64,000 bases of DNA. Origin: Schistocephalus solidus (lineage: Eukaryota; Platyhelminthes; Cestoda; Diphyllobothriidea; Diphyllobothriidae). Below, piece by piece: positions 11,870 to 24,309 of this stretch (positions are counted from its first letter, which is position 1; every line of letters starts with the position of its first letter). The notes under the pieces were generated by a model, which saw only the letters and a list, made by a program, of their open reading frames with translations, was not told the DNA's origin and made no database searches. The stretch lies in NCBI GenBank assembly GCA_017591395.1, contig WEDG01004201.1, positions 39,397 to 103,396 on the forward strand. The letters are read 5' to 3'. Position numbers and translations under genes: made by a program.

Positions 11870-13560
11870 CTGTCCTTAAATCCCAGGAGGACCATTTTCA
11901 TAGTCCAGTAGTAGGAATAACTCCATTCGCAGATCAGAGGTAGTCTTTCCAATACCAATATTTGACGTGCCCTTTGTATATAAAGAAACACACTTAATGT
12001 GATCAACATCCATTAGAGTTTCAAATTTCTGATTTCTGGGAAATATCATTGATGGGAAGAAAGAAGAGTAGTGGATCCAGAATCGTGTTTTGAAGTACGC
12101 CACTCATGATTGAGCGAAGCGTCCAGTAGCTATTATCAACAACGACCTGATAACGGTTGGATAAGTAGGATCAGATGAATTTGGGTAGAGGAGGCTGGAT
12201 GCCAATGGCTTCCCATTTTACTGAAAGGCATCTGTGTACCACCTTGTCAAAGGCTTGACTAAGGTTCAAGTATATAACTATCCTGACTGCTGTTCCTTAT
12301 GAAGAGGAATGGTAAGATTGAGAAAGACTAAATAACAAATTTTGCAAAATCTTTCAGGTAAAAATCCAGGTTGATTAGATCTCGGAAACCGATTAGCTAA
12401 ACAGAAACCAAGAATTACCCTGAAAACTATCTTTTCAACAGATAGAGATAAAGATGGAGTTTTATGCACGCCCCGATAGTTATTCACTTCAGATAGAGAT
12501 CCAGATTTTACAGCTGGAAGGATACTTTAGATCTTTCATGTTTCCATGGAAAAAGCGGTTTGAAATATAAACGGAGAGTTGATGAATAAGCAACCTGGGA
12601 TGTTCCGACGCCTTCTGGAAAAGCCACTTCTCAATATAGTTCGTTCCTTGAGCATCGGTGTTTTAAACTACATACATTACTTGCATTGAAAATTCGATCA
12701 GAAAAAGGATCAAGGGAAGAAGCTGGTCCAGCTTCAGTTGTAAGGTATTTTGTTAAAATGGCATTTAACAATTCCACCTGGTCAATGTAATTGATGCGGA
12801 CACTCTTTTCATTAATTAACAAGCGAGAATTCGTGACCACGCGTAGAAGAGGACCGATTATTTGAATGACGGTTTTTGCAGGGTTGGGAGCACTAAGAGC
12901 CAGTGATTCGCCGCCCACGACATGCTTAACGCCTCTTCGAATTTCATTCTAAAATTTGCGCGATTCGTTGGTGGATAAACAAAGAAGTAGTGGACAAGTC
13001 ATGCAACTGCATTTTCAACCTTTGTCAATCTGTTATCAAGAAAGTGAGGAACAATGGTGTCAGAAGAGTTAGGCTTGAGGCATCTACGAGGCACAAATTC
13101 TAAATTGCCTTCGGATACATCCGACATGACGTCACAAGAAACGGTTACGTTGTTACAGGAGGGAAAGCCGTGCTTCTCCAGGGATCCGAGATGGTAATTT
13201 ATAAAGCCGTCTTAGAAAGTTAATTTAGGTAGGTTTTAACTATGCTGATCTGTTTTGAAAGGATCAGCGGTAGGCGAGATGGTCACAATCGAAAATTACC
13301 TATTTGAAAGCAAGGAAAAAGAGATCAATGTAATTGGTAAGATCAAATCTAGTGTTTTCTCTTACTGGAGAGCGGAAAAGCTGAGAACATTAGAAATTAA
13401 CTGGACTCGAAATACTCAACTTGAGTGATTGAGATGGGGCGTCCTTCGCTGACTACCACCACGGACAGCATGATAGCATCAGGTAAAATTTACTCTGGTC
13501 CACTTGCACATGCCAAATGAGGGGCAGACGTTTTCACACGTGAATCTGTTAGACGCAGAG
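11870..13560 (-). mobile_element. Decayed LINE on the minus strand
   Basis: Reading the minus strand from 13560 downwards there is an endonuclease C-terminal relic (TLDLILPI... near 13350), a linker frame (12918-12631), an RT entry motif NNYRGVHKTPSLSLSVEKIV (12487 down), motif A as YLNLSQAFDKVV (near 12275), and motif B as SGVLQ.TILDPLLF (near 12085). The order is that of a CR1-like LINE. Motif A has Asn where the catalytic Asp is expected, and frames are repeatedly broken, so the copy is dead. It differs in sequence from the LINE at 1-2850 and is probably a different family. Confidence 0.75.
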
Positions 13561-14680
13561 ATGCGTGATCTGTGAACGGCAATTCTACGGAAAAGTACTG
13601 GACTGTCATGCCAGTGATGAGTAAACGGATTGAGTTCAAAGTAATATCGGTCATATGGAGGTTAGCTAACCTGGCGGCTTAAATCATGTGCAGTGAACAT
13701 GCGTTCTGATGAGCTGTCGTGGAAAATTGTCGGAATCTCTGGTCTATAGAAGCATACTTTGATTGTCAGTTGTTAGTTTACTGTTTTTATTCCAAGTCTT
13801 GTGCAGATGAAGTGTGACAGCTAGTATATTTGAATGTCCTTTGAAACTCCGTCCTCTGAAAAAGTCATCAGCTCAGTGCTTTCACAGTCGGAAATTGGAA
13901 TACTTTGTGAACAGGCTGATTAGATTCTTGGTACCTTTTGAGATTGAAATACTATCCACAAATGCTTCACCCCATTTAGCTTGCGAAAATTCACTTGAAT
14001 TTGAAGGAAAAAGTACAAGCATGCGGTGGTTAAAAATTCACTCGTTGTTTAAAGGTCGTGGTGGAAAAGCAGAATAACCAAAAGAGAAAGGAAAACTACC
14101 CGGAAATCTGGTTTCTTTTGTTGTCGACATGGCATTCAGCTCAAAAAAATGTTCCACCGCAATGTTTCGTGTTCAACTGGCCTCCTGACTTTTAAGCTGG
14201 TAAACGCTCAATTGAGCAGCAGACATAGGGGTCAAATACACAGACAGCAATGCTATAATTTGATTTTATTTGAAAGAGTTCAAATGCAGCCATAGCGAGT
14301 GTACTAAAAAGTCCCGAACCAAACCACGCACCAGGGAGGGCGTTTACTGTCGCTAAAGATTGGCTGCGTTGGGCAAAGGTGGTTACCACGTTGTTTAATG
14401 TCGTCCCGCACTGAGCCGTTATGGTCAAATACTTATAGCTGGAAATGGAAGTTACCTCAGGCAATTGGGCAACTTGTATCGTCAGACAACCTATGCACTC
14501 GGACAAGTCCCTTGTACATGATTGAAGGAGTTTGAAGTGGGGCCAAATCTGGGAACCTCATCCACAGGGCATTTGCTATTACAATCTGACGTGCTTCTAA
14601 ACTATCTAAACAAGTCGTGGCTGGGAAGGCCGTCAACTGACGAGCTGACCCGGCTGCAGGCTGAAATGGATGTGGCCTGC
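13560..14680. other. Gene-free stretch
   Basis: No recognisable gene. The frames at 13814-14077 and on the minus strand at 14192-14506 show no domain signature. Confidence 0.4.
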
Positions 14681-14689
14681 CGGACACTC

Positions 14690-16760
14690 CCACTACGGAG
14701 GGGTCCATTACTAATTACCCTTGTTTCTGTGCAAAGTTGATACACCATTCGCGACCAAGGTAGGAATTTCACGCGTGGTGTCCTGTTTAGCTTTGTCAAA
14801 CCTCCCACCCGATCCTGTCTTTGCTCGATCTGATTCAACCCAGGCCCAGGTAGGTGGGAAGGGCAGAGGGCGGTAGGTGTTGATCAACTTCGTTATCACT
14901 TTAAGAAAACTCGCGCGCAAGTCACTGCTCCTGTGTCAGACATATTGCGGGGTGTACATAGTCAATCGCGATGTTCGAACTGCCTTTCTTGCGAACCACT
15001 TGTATATTACATTCCTCTGGAAGCTGTCGATTGGAGTTGTGACGGTGCAAGCTACTAGAGGACAGGAAGTATAATCCGGCATTTCGCAAACGTAATCCAC
15101 TGGTGGTGATAGGCATTTTTCAAATTGTCGACTATGACGCGTTCTACCTGGTAGCAAGTACTCATTATCCCATTCTGCAAATATTTATTTGTACAAAACA
15201 AAGAAAAAATGAAATTTTTGAATATAAAAATCAATTAAAATCCCAGATTTTGTGAAATAATCAGTAGATAAAATGTAAGTATTTTGTAACAGTGACAGCG
15301 CTTGACCATTAGGAAGCAACTAACGCTACGATAGGCATGGGGGTAAGTATGCATGGCATTGCATAGTAGATGGTAGATGGCCATATCACTAACGGCATTT
15401 CTTCTGACAGCCAGTGTCATTGTCAGTAGGTCTTCGATGCCGCTGTTTGTAAGCTGCTTTTGCAGATGCAATAAATAAGATACGCTTGCCGGTTTTTCGC
15501 TTTCACTCACACTCTGTTACAGTGTGGACGGGACAGTTGGGGAATTCAAAAGAATGTTCTAATAATTCAAAGTTTCAAACTTGCTCCCTTAAGCAAGAAT
15601 AGACAGCCATTCATTTCGTGTCTATTGGCGAACACATATCAGTATAATAAGCATTTGTTGCTCATCTCAGCTATCGTGCCTGCAATTCATAATCTACTGA
15701 AATTCACCGACTATTTACGTAGTACATATAACCTAACACAAACCGCATGGAAACAGATTTAAACTCTTTCGCCAATAACGCCTGCATCTCTGGCAATGCA
15801 TCTACCTCGTTAGCCGATGCGTAAAATGCCTAATGCTTACGACAATATACACGTCCTGACAGCCTCCAGCCTCCAGAAACCGAATGATTGTTGTGCGTAG
15901 GAGTTGGACGTTTGGTTTTTGGCTTCCGCTGGTTTTCATCAACGGGGCCAAGCTGCCGTCACACGAGATAAACTTCGATTTCATCCATCGTATTAAAAAC
16001 CTATTGGCAATTATTCCTGTCAAGTGCAAAATTTAAGCGTGTGCAGGGGTTTCATGTCACTTGGTGCCCGACTCACCTTTAAGTCTGATCTAGTCTCGTC
16101 CAACTTGCCCGTAAGGAGAAAGTATATAGCACTTTGCCCGGAAAAACTAAAAGTCACAATAGGTTGAACATAGCAAGTCAATTCTTGGGATAGATTCCCT
16201 TTAATATGTGCCACTGCGTCCTAGACTAGAAAACTGTAGAGTCTACCCAAGACCAACAGCAGTTCACGTTTGGTGAGTTAAGATGCGAATACCCTAGACC
16301 TGCTCTGGAAAGTAAATGCCGAGGAGGCTCAGCCTATTGCTTGAGGAATGAAGTGCGCATGCATTTTTCTGTGGTTATAAAACGAGCTGGTAAAAAGGCA
16401 AGTACAAAAAACAGCCTGAAATGTACAACAGCCCATTGATTGTAAATTGCTGAAAAGATTTGCCAGTCCAGTGAGAATTAATTTAAAAAATCTTCGGTTA
16501 AACACTGACGTCACCAAACCTTGCGCAGCTTTCTCACACACGCATAGCCCTGGGCTAATATGTGTACTACTCGTAAGGAAATGTCTGTCCCTCGCAACAG
16601 CCATGCGATCTACTTCGTAATCGCTGGTGTTAAGGACGAAACGTCACATGTCCGAACATGCCCATCTCACTCACATAGGAAGTCCATCCATTGAGAAGGC
16701 CTCCTTCATGTCTCGTGTGGCATATATCAACGAACTGTACAGCTCTATCAGCCACTGTGG
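14690..16760 (+). repeat. Anonymous long repeat, copy 2
   Basis: Contains the blocks listed for 4900-6480 in the same order, starting with CACGCGTGGTGTCCTGTTTA at 14771 and ending with a GACGAAACGTCACATG block near 16636. It is about 0.4 kb longer than copy 1, so indels or insertions separate them. No coding sequence recognised. Confidence 0.5.
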
Positions 16761-17690
16761 ACAATTCCATTACCAGTTGGCAGAAAGATTGGGGTATGAG
16801 GCGAAAAGAGGGACTAAGTGATTCCGACATCGGAAAATCCCCCCCCACACACGGGAAAAACGCTGCTATACTCATTACAAAACTCTGGAGCGCTAGGAGC
16901 CGTGCTTTGGAATATTGTAGATTCACTAATAGCCCAGTCCTTAAGTGAGTATTTTCAAAAGATTTGAGGACTAATAGAAGCGAAATTGTGTGTTTCCGGA
17001 AGCAGTTAAAGAGGGTAGATGTTGTTCGATGGACCAAGAAGTTTATTAGCCTGAGGCTTCGGATTCTCCTTCGAACGCATCATGAAAGAGAGAGAGGGTT
17101 ACCGACATGAACGATAGATGCCCATAGGTGCGAGGTATTTTGTAGTTCGTAGTGGCCCCGCGATCACATGCGTACTAGCAGCCCTCGCGATCATGGCTGA
17201 GGGTGGTAATTGATGCGGCGAAGGCTAAGCCGTCCATGCCCGAGTCGCTAGTCGTCGTTATTTCCTCATCCGTGTTAGATGGTGGCGTTATAATGACCTG
17301 TCAATTTGGCTCATTCTCACTGGAGGAGTTGGTCACCCACTCCCTCCCCACGTGACTATTTTCCCTGCTCAGGTGAAGCCTTAGAACAGAATGCAGGAAA
17401 GGGAGGTCATTGCTCTTTTTTATGGACTGCGGGCCTGAGAAAAATGACTCGAGCAGTTCGCGGCTCACGGACGCGTGCGGTCAAGCCATCGTCGCATCAA
17501 TTAGGTTCCCAGCGGTGATCACGAGAGCTGTTACTTTTAGTAGTTAGGTGATCGTATGACCACTACGTACTATAAATACTAAGCAACCTGGGCCTCTATC
17601 ACCTTTTTTCTGCCAGTGCCTCTGATGGTGGTTTCGAGTAGGAATCCGAAACGTCAGGCCAATAAACTTCGTGTCGTAGCGGTCGTATCT
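16760..17690. other. Gene-free stretch
   Basis: No gene recognised. The 135-codon minus frame at 16630-17037 overlaps the end of the preceding repeat and has no family signature. A short GA run occurs at 17085-17097. Confidence 0.4.
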
Positions 17691-17694
17691 TCTC

Positions 17695-17860
17695 CTCTTG
17701 AGTTGAGGATTAATAACAGTGTTCATTATTTCCATCTTAGTATCACATGAATAGCCCTTTTCCACAAGTGAGACCCTATCCACCTTCTGTGATTGCGTGT
17801 TTCATTGTGTCAAGACAAGTATGTCCGCGGCAAGTGTAGAAGGGTTGGTTAGCTTCGCCA
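17695..17860 (+). repeat. Short dispersed repeat, copy 1 (pairs with 20185-20340)
   Basis: TTCATTATTTCCATCTTAGT at 17722 recurs at 20196. Homology continues through a TATCAC-TGAATAGC block, AAGTGAG..CTATCCAC, CTGTGATTGCGTGTT and AGACAAGTATGTCC. The two copies are direct repeats about 2.5 kb apart and relatively well conserved for this window. Confidence 0.7.
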
Positions 17861-18149
17861 GCGACTACTCCCGGTCGTCTTGTCACTGGCCTCGCATCTG
17901 AGCCAGGTCGGTGAGAGCGCACTAGACACTGTATCTCTATGCTCAATTTACAGGAAGTGCAACCACTCAGCTTAGCACGTGATTGGCGTCTGGCATGCAA
18001 CCATCAGGCTAATATGAGGATCGTGGTTATCATGTAGAAGATTGGTTCCAAAGTATCGGGTCAATTCAGGAGAAAACGATGCCTTTATGAATTGGGACCG
18101 TTTGCCTTTGTCTGGGCAACCCGTGTCAGTGAGATCTTTTGCGTAATTT

Positions 18150-18990
18150 TCCGGCATTACAGCCGCCTACATCGAAACCAACCTACAACTGGAGTTCCCA
18201 CTGACTTGCGGGATAAGTTCTTTAGAAGAAAGAGGGCCGTACCGCATTGATAATCAGCTCCATCGTCCATAGGAGCTCAGTTGCAAGTTTTAGGGAGCAA
18301 TAAGAATGAATGAGGCCATAGACTAAACACCTATTCGCTTGATGTTTAATAAACACACTCTAATCCAGCAGTATAAACGTAAAGACAGCTCACCCTTAGT
18401 GAGCTGACGCAATAAAAATGGTTCCATCGGACCTACAACGGCTCACTATTTGCAAGAACCCGACAGATAGTTCCAGGTTGGGGCAACTTCCCAAAAGCCT
18501 GCGGGGACTGAGAAATTATTTTGAAAATCATTGCTAACGGCCCACAGTTCAAACCCGACAACTTACCACGCCTTACATGCCCAGCAACATAGCCGTGCGC
18601 TACGTAAGAACCTACTCAATAATACGCACCTACACGAGTTCGCACCGTCTGCATTTGCCACAATGAAACACGTCAGCGATATAGTTTGCGTTATTTTCCG
18701 GCATAACTGCCGTCTAAAACGAGTTATTCTAATAATTGGGGCTTTAACTGACTTGTGAGATAATTTCTTGCGAAGAAAAAGGCACCTACCTCATACATCA
18801 CCAGGTCGCCCTGTGCCCACTTTATTCTGATGGGAAAATTGCGACTGGCGATGAAAACAAACGTCAAGCTGCAAAGTTAGAATTCCGACCCACCTACACT
18901 GTCCTATCCTAGGCATGGAGGCATTTCACAAGAATCAAAGCGGACGGCCTTGACAGCCTGTCGCGTAGAGTTTCCAGTAGCATATTTCAA
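18150..18990 (+). repeat. Anonymous repeat, copies 2 and 3 of the 8100-8420 family
   Basis: The stretch holds a short copy near 18180-18260 (CCCACTGACTTGCGGGATAA) and a longer one at 18690-18990 that follows the 8100-8420 copy block by block. Both begin just after a TTTTCCGGCAT(A/T)AC-type phrase. No protein recognised. Confidence 0.5.
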
Positions 18991-19189
18991 GGTTGACACG
19001 AAGTGCCAGGTATGCTGGTGCTAGGTCATGTGCTCCCTAAACGGACCGCGTGATAGTTGCGCTGGACGAACACAGGGGCCAAATCAGAGTAGGCATTATT
19101 ATTCTGGGATGCGGTCCCATAACAAATGCCGAACATGGGGGATGCGCGTGCCAAACATGGGCAAGCATAGGGGCAGGCTCATGCCACAC

Positions 19190-19420
19190 CCCGCTCTCCC
19201 ACTCCGTGTGAGATGCTTCATCTGCACTCGACCCCGCCTCTGGTTTTCTTGGCTATGTCTTGACCACGGGCACAGGCGGGGAAGGGAAGAGATTGAATGC
19301 GTTAGATGCAGTGCAAGTCTACTATCACTTAAAACTAATCCACGTGCACAAGGCACCCTCTCTGCACCACCCTTCTGTGGAGCATACGGTGGACACCGTC
19401 GGATTACGATGGTCAAACTG
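19190..19420 (+). repeat. Dispersed repeat family A, copy 1
   Basis: Blocks such as GCAGTGCAAGTCTACTATCA, a TAATCCACGTGCACAAG phrase and TGTGGAGCATACGGTGGACA match 26040-26260 in order. The first half matches 39235-39420, and shorter scraps occur near 5160 and 14900. The 194-codon plus frame (19028-19612) and 132-codon minus frame (19099-19497) both lie over this repeat and have no recognisable domain, so I do not call them genes. Confidence 0.6.
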
Positions 19421-20184
19421 ATGGCTAATAAAAATTTGATGCTCATACGCAGCCGCCTGAGATTGGAGTGCAAAATGGTGACCGGTGAAGAAATCAACGG
19501 TTCAGGTGCTAAACTAGTATTTCGTCCCTGTACCTGTATTATCCTAGACCCACTAGTGTCCTCTATCGATCAAAACAGCCACTCGGGACAGTCTGTCAGG
19601 TATAATTTTTAAAGGCTGACACATGTAAGTTGGTGTCCGGGCTTGTGGCTAACAGAAAGCTGATCAGAGTCTGAGACTATAATAAAATGTCGGACTCCTT
19701 GCCCACGTAGATGACGGCGCATATGAAGTTTAACTTGAGTCAGGCAGTTGGGTCCCCAACCCAAACAGCAAAGGGCATTTGGGGTTGATCGGTCTACATT
19801 ATGTACTTCTCAAATCTAACCCGAAGCATGAAATTGAACCTTCCTTTCTCTACAGTAATGATCACAGCCCTTTAGTTTTTAACCACTTCGTCAATGAACC
19901 GTCTGCAATACACACATCGAAAACTTTCATGGACTACATATTTGTGTTTCTACGTTCGATTAAGTAAAAACCTAATGCATACAGAATCTGAACCTCATTG
20001 AGCTCTTATTTCCTAATTTATTACGCTCCTTGTTTTTAAACTGTAATACACGATGGTTTTCAAAAGGACCAATGAAGTTAAACTTGTTATGGTGTCACGA
20101 GGACAGTCTGGGTTTTCACGGAAGGAGCAGGATACCTTCAACAAATTATTTCAGTTGAAGCCACCCTTAATTCTTACCTGTGAT

Positions 20185-20340
20185 TTAAAACGCCCTTCAT
20201 TATTTCCATCTTAGTATCACCTGAATAGCTCTGTTCGACAAGTGAGGTTCTATCCACATCCTGTGATTGCGTGTTACATTGCGTCGAGACAAGTATGTCC
20301 ACAGCGAGAGTAGAAGTGTTGGTAAGCTTTTTCATCAACT
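20185..20340 (+). repeat. Short dispersed repeat, copy 2
   Basis: Direct copy of 17695-17860, ending with a shared AGAGTAGAAG.GTTGGT-AGCTT block. Confidence 0.7.
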
Positions 20341-20939
20341 TAACTAATCAACTCTTTTCACTTATCATGCCTCATGAGCACACATAGATAACACTCATGT
20401 CCCATGTTTTATCGTTTATACATAACAAATTGTCAAGCTTACATAAACCAAATGCGAGTTTAAATGATCTACTATTCCCTAATTTAATGTGAAAATGCCT
20501 CTAGATGCTTGCAAGTGGTAACTAACATATGCACTCGGTTTGCATAGGACGATAACATAAGGAGACTGAATCCTCATGATGTGTTTCAAAAGAACCGATC
20601 AATTGAAACATTTCCCGGTGTCATGAACACAGTCTAGGTTAACTAAAACTGAACTTTTTGCTATTTAGACGGTATGGGGCAGGATTACTTCAAAAAAAGG
20701 CAAACGACAGCAAAACTCAAGCCTTGATGAACTTTCAGTCACAATCAAAATACTCAAATTATGTGGCTCAGAAAAACAGCCCTACAGTGAAAGCCACAAT
20801 GGACATCAAACCTATGCAGGCAAGGTGTTTTAAAGATTGCTTTCAGGTGCCAGACTTGTGGCATTTGAATGCACGTTTCCCCTCGAATCCGTTAGACACG
20901 GAGACGTGTGACGTGTAAATGACAGGCTGTCACGCTGTA

Positions 20940-21200
20940 GCATGGGCCATCACATGGGCACCACACGGGTACTGCAGCACACACCCATTGGACAACACTT
21001 GACTAGCTTCACAGACTTATTTAAGCCGCTGACAGAACTCTCTCATTCTCTCTCAGGCAGTGCTGGATGCACTGGCTTCGCAAGTGGTCACTGCTGTCTG
21101 AGTCAACAATTCAGCGTTCTGTGCACAATCAATCCCTCATTCTGGTGCCTACTGTCTTTTACTTACGACGGTGATTGGCCTAAAAATTACAGTGCACTGA
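20940..21200 (+). repeat. Dispersed repeat family C, copy 1 (pairs with 43265-43530)
   Basis: GGGTACTGCAGCACACACCC, TTGGACAACACTTGAC, a CACAGACxTATTTAAGC block, AGTGGTCACTG and CAATTC.G.GTTCTGT occur in the same order and spacing near 43288-43460. No reading frame is conserved between the copies. Confidence 0.7.
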
Positions 21201-21885
21201 GCACACCCACTGTTCAGACGCTACAGGGTTAAGGACATGACTAGGGTTAAGATTAAGGTGACATTTTAGCTTTATGTTAGGGTCATTGCTAGCGTGAAGA
21301 CCATGAAGTGTCCATTCATGAAGCTTCGTATATTTTTACTTAGTAATGTAGCTTTTTAAGCCTACAACAATCAAATTACAAGTCTATCAGTCCTGTCTGC
21401 GGTCTTTTATAGTATACAGCAACTCATAACTCATAAAGTACAGTGAACGGATTAGTCATATCCGTAGAATGACAATAACAGTGACTTAGCGATTGAATAT
21501 AAGAAGACTAAAATCTACGTTGTGATTCTGTACAACCCGTTACTGTAACCGGCTCGTACCTTAGCAGTGTTACACCTGGTCGCATCAATCGAAATGTTTG
21601 CAACGATATTCAGTACAACCATTCTAACTTTACCCAGATAAAAAAGTGGACAGTGTTAGCTTCCATATCAAATATGCTTCTTTCCGAATAGAATGGCCGT
21701 AAAGCTGTATGACTAAAGTGCTAATCTCCAACCCTCACCCCCGGTTATTTTAAGTTAATTGAACAAGTACAGTGGGTGACTTTCTACTGCAATGAAACCA
21801 CAGGAAAGGAAGTAGACTGGCAAAAGACCAACAGCCCCCTCATATATACATAAATATGAATAGTTGAGGTAGTATGCATTCCGAG
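21200..21885. other. Gene-free stretch
   Basis: No gene recognised. A few TTAGGG-like units (CTAGGGTTAAGATTAAGG) occur at 21230-21290. Confidence 0.4.
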
Positions 21886-21889
21886 ATGA

Positions 21890-24056
21890 TAAAGGAAGAA
21901 AGAAGGATCGTTGGAAAATCGAGGTTTACTCGTGAATTTTCAAGCTGGTTACACCGACCCGTCGTCAGACGAAATGAGAAGTGAGAGTTGGGATTGTCAC
22001 GCTGGAGGGTTTAGGGGCAGAGAGGTTTCATCGACAGACTGACGCCATGGGGGGTTTGGGGGCCGTGAATCCTGTTACGATAGCTGTCGCATGTAAGTGG
22101 AGTGGTGCTAGAGTTATGATAGCAAGTCAAGTGGCGGGAGAGGCAGATTCAGCGAGGTTACACTTGGCTCTGCACAGATAAGCAGTTGTTGATTTTAAGG
22201 TGGGCGCAAGTCAGTGGACCGTGCACGCAGACCTTAGTAATGCGCATCCAGATCGACGTGGCGGTTGATACTGTTTGTGCCGGAGGGCCAAGCTTCGAGG
22301 AAATCGCGTGCTTGTTTAGTGCTAACCATGGCGACCACTTCAGTTCCCTCCAAATTGTAGCGGTGGTCGCAATCAACGGCGTGTGCAAACACGAAAGACA
22401 AGGGATCGCGTCAGCGGATGGCCAGTTTGTGTTCATTTATGCGGGTCCTGAGTCGTCGGCCTGTATGGCCTACGTAAGCGCAAGAGCAATTCGCACATGG
22501 AATGCGGTAAATAACATTGGTTTGTTGCTCTTTGGGTACGGGATCTTTAACACGTGATAGTGCTGCCCGCCGGGAGGACGCTGGATTGTGAGCTATGCAG
22601 ATACCTAATCGGTCTAATTGTCGGGCGATCGTCTCCGAAATGCCCTGCATGTATGGCAATGACACGAATTTCCTCGGTACAACTTCTCCATTAGAGCTCG
22701 GAGATTGTGGTTGCCTGTGACTTCGGAGACAGTTTTTCACGAAGCTCATCGGATATCCGTTAGATCGGAATAGTTGGTATAAATAGGCAAGTTCTTTTTT
22801 AAGTAGTTACTCGCTGTTACAGTACCGGAAGGAGCGGTGAAAAAGAGCTCGAACGCAGCTTCGTTTATGAGCAGCAGGATGATTGCTCCCATAGTTCAGG
22901 ATTATTTCGGCATTTGAGTCTTTTCTGTGGACGCTGGTTGCGAGCTTGCCATCACTCAATCTTTGGACCGTGACGTCGAGAAACGGGAGGATGTCGCCTG
23001 TTGCTCCTTCGCGGGTGAATTGTATAGCAGGGAAGACACCATTAAGACTTTCATGCAGCCGTTCCACTTCGCAGTTGTTAATGACCACGAAGGTATCATC
23101 TACGTAGCGAAGCCACGTTTTCGGCCTGAGGTTTTGAATCACAGCTTCTTCTAGACGTTGTTAGACTAGCTCGGCAAGAAGCCCCGATATCGGTGAAGCC
23201 ATTGGAGTACCCTTGACCTGTTGGTAATGCTTACCGTCGAATTGACAATAATTCTTAAGGCAGAGCCAGAGCATGTCTAAAACGTGCTGCGTTGGAATGT
23301 CTATTGGCGTTTCTTCTAGACGTCGAGCTACGCTCTCAATTGCCAGGTTATGTGGTATTGAGGAAAAAAGAGCAACCACATTAAACGATAGAATGCATTC
23401 ATCAGGTCTTACATTAAGGCCTTGAATTCTTTGAAGAAAAGCATGCGAGTTGCTGATTCTGTACTGTGAACCATTACTAAGGTTTTTTAGGCGTTTGTAT
23501 AACCACTTGGAAAGGTTATAAGTAGGCGATCCAATGAGTGGCACTATGATCCTCAATGGTGCGTCCACTTTGTGAATCTTTGGACGACCATAGGCACGTG
23601 CGATGCGTGGATCATTGAGAGTTAGAAATGTAGAGTCCGCGGGGCTTATGAAATTCATTCTACTGAACTCATTCACCTTCTTCTTTGGATCTTCGATCTG
23701 GATGCGCATTAAGAAGGTCTGCGTGCACGGTCCACTGACTTGCGCCCACCTTAAAATCAACAACTGCTTATCTGTGCCCAGCCAAGTGTAACCTCGCTGG
23801 ATCTGCATCTCCCGCCACTTGACTTGCTATCATAACTCTAGCACCCCTCCCCTTACATGCGACAGCTATCGTAACAGGATTCACGGCCCCCAAACCCCCC
23901 ATGGCGTCAGTCTGTCGATGAAACCTCTCTGCCCCTAAACCCTCCAGCGTGACAATCCCAACTCTCACTTCTCATTTCGTCTGACGACGGGTTGGTGTAA
24001 CCAGCTTGAAAATTCACGAGTTAACCTCGATTTTCTGACGAGCCTTCTTTCTTCAT
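21890..24056 (-). mobile_element. Penelope-like element flanked by ~365-bp inverted arms
   Basis: The minus strand encodes an RT joined to a GIY-YIG endonuclease, the hallmark of Penelope-like elements. The body (22257-23692) sits between two long inverted arms, 21890-22256 and 23693-24056. These are nearly identical when one is reverse-complemented; both carry TTTTCAAGCTGGTTACACC and TTGTCACGCTGGAGGGTTTA. The N-terminal part of the usual PLE protein is missing, because coding begins at the arm junction with EDPKKKVNEF. Known PLEs often carry pseudo-LTRs in direct or inverted order, so this fits the class. Three in-frame stops, a frameshift and a lost catalytic Asp make it inactive. Confidence 0.85.
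22190..23808 (-). pseudogene. PLE reverse transcriptase with GIY-YIG endonuclease (broken)
   Basis: One frame runs from 23808 with in-frame stops at 23163-23161, 22809-22807 and 22413-22411, then a frameshift near 22300. RT motifs in order are YGRPKIHK and PLRIIVPLIGSPTY, motif A as LSFNVVALFSSIPH (Asn in place of the usual Asp), KGTPMASPISGLLAEL (motif B) and LRYVDDTFVV (motif C, intact). The C-terminal module reads NVIYRIPCANCSCAYVGHTG, then RRLRTRINEH, which is the CxC plus GIY-YIG arrangement. An active protein would copy RNA at a nicked target. Confidence 0.85.
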
Positions 24057-24205
24057 ATAAATATATATATTATGATAGTGTGGGGTTCACCGATCTGGTT
24101 AAGGAACAGGTATGTTCCGTTGTGCCTTGGAGTTCACTTTAGAGCCCTTGCGGGCAGTAGCATAGCGACTTAAGGTATATATTGATACGGTAGAACCGAC
24201 AAAGT

Positions 24206-24283
24206 CAAGGGAGACAGGAATGGCTATTTCTGGCTTATTAGCCGTCATCAGCCAGTCATACCCAATCTCAGGTGTGGATCACC
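24206..24283 (-). repeat. SINE tail fragment
   Basis: GGCTATTTCTGGCTTATTAG followed by a CAGCCAGTCATACCCAATCTC block matches the non-tRNA part of the SINE copies at 58148-58316 and 58350-58525, with the tRNA-like head missing. It lies between the PLE and a TA microsatellite. Confidence 0.6.
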
Positions 24284-24285
24284 CG

Positions 24286-24309
24286 ATATATATATATATA
24301 TATATATAT
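24286..24309. repeat. (TA)n microsatellite
   Basis: About twelve uninterrupted TA units directly after the SINE fragment. Confidence 0.95.

Noticed and set aside
16630..17037. 135-codon minus frame
   Set aside because: Part lies in the long anonymous repeat and there is no family signature.
19028..19612. 194-codon plus frame and 132-codon minus frame
   Set aside because: Both overlap dispersed repeat family A; the frame is not kept in the other copies.
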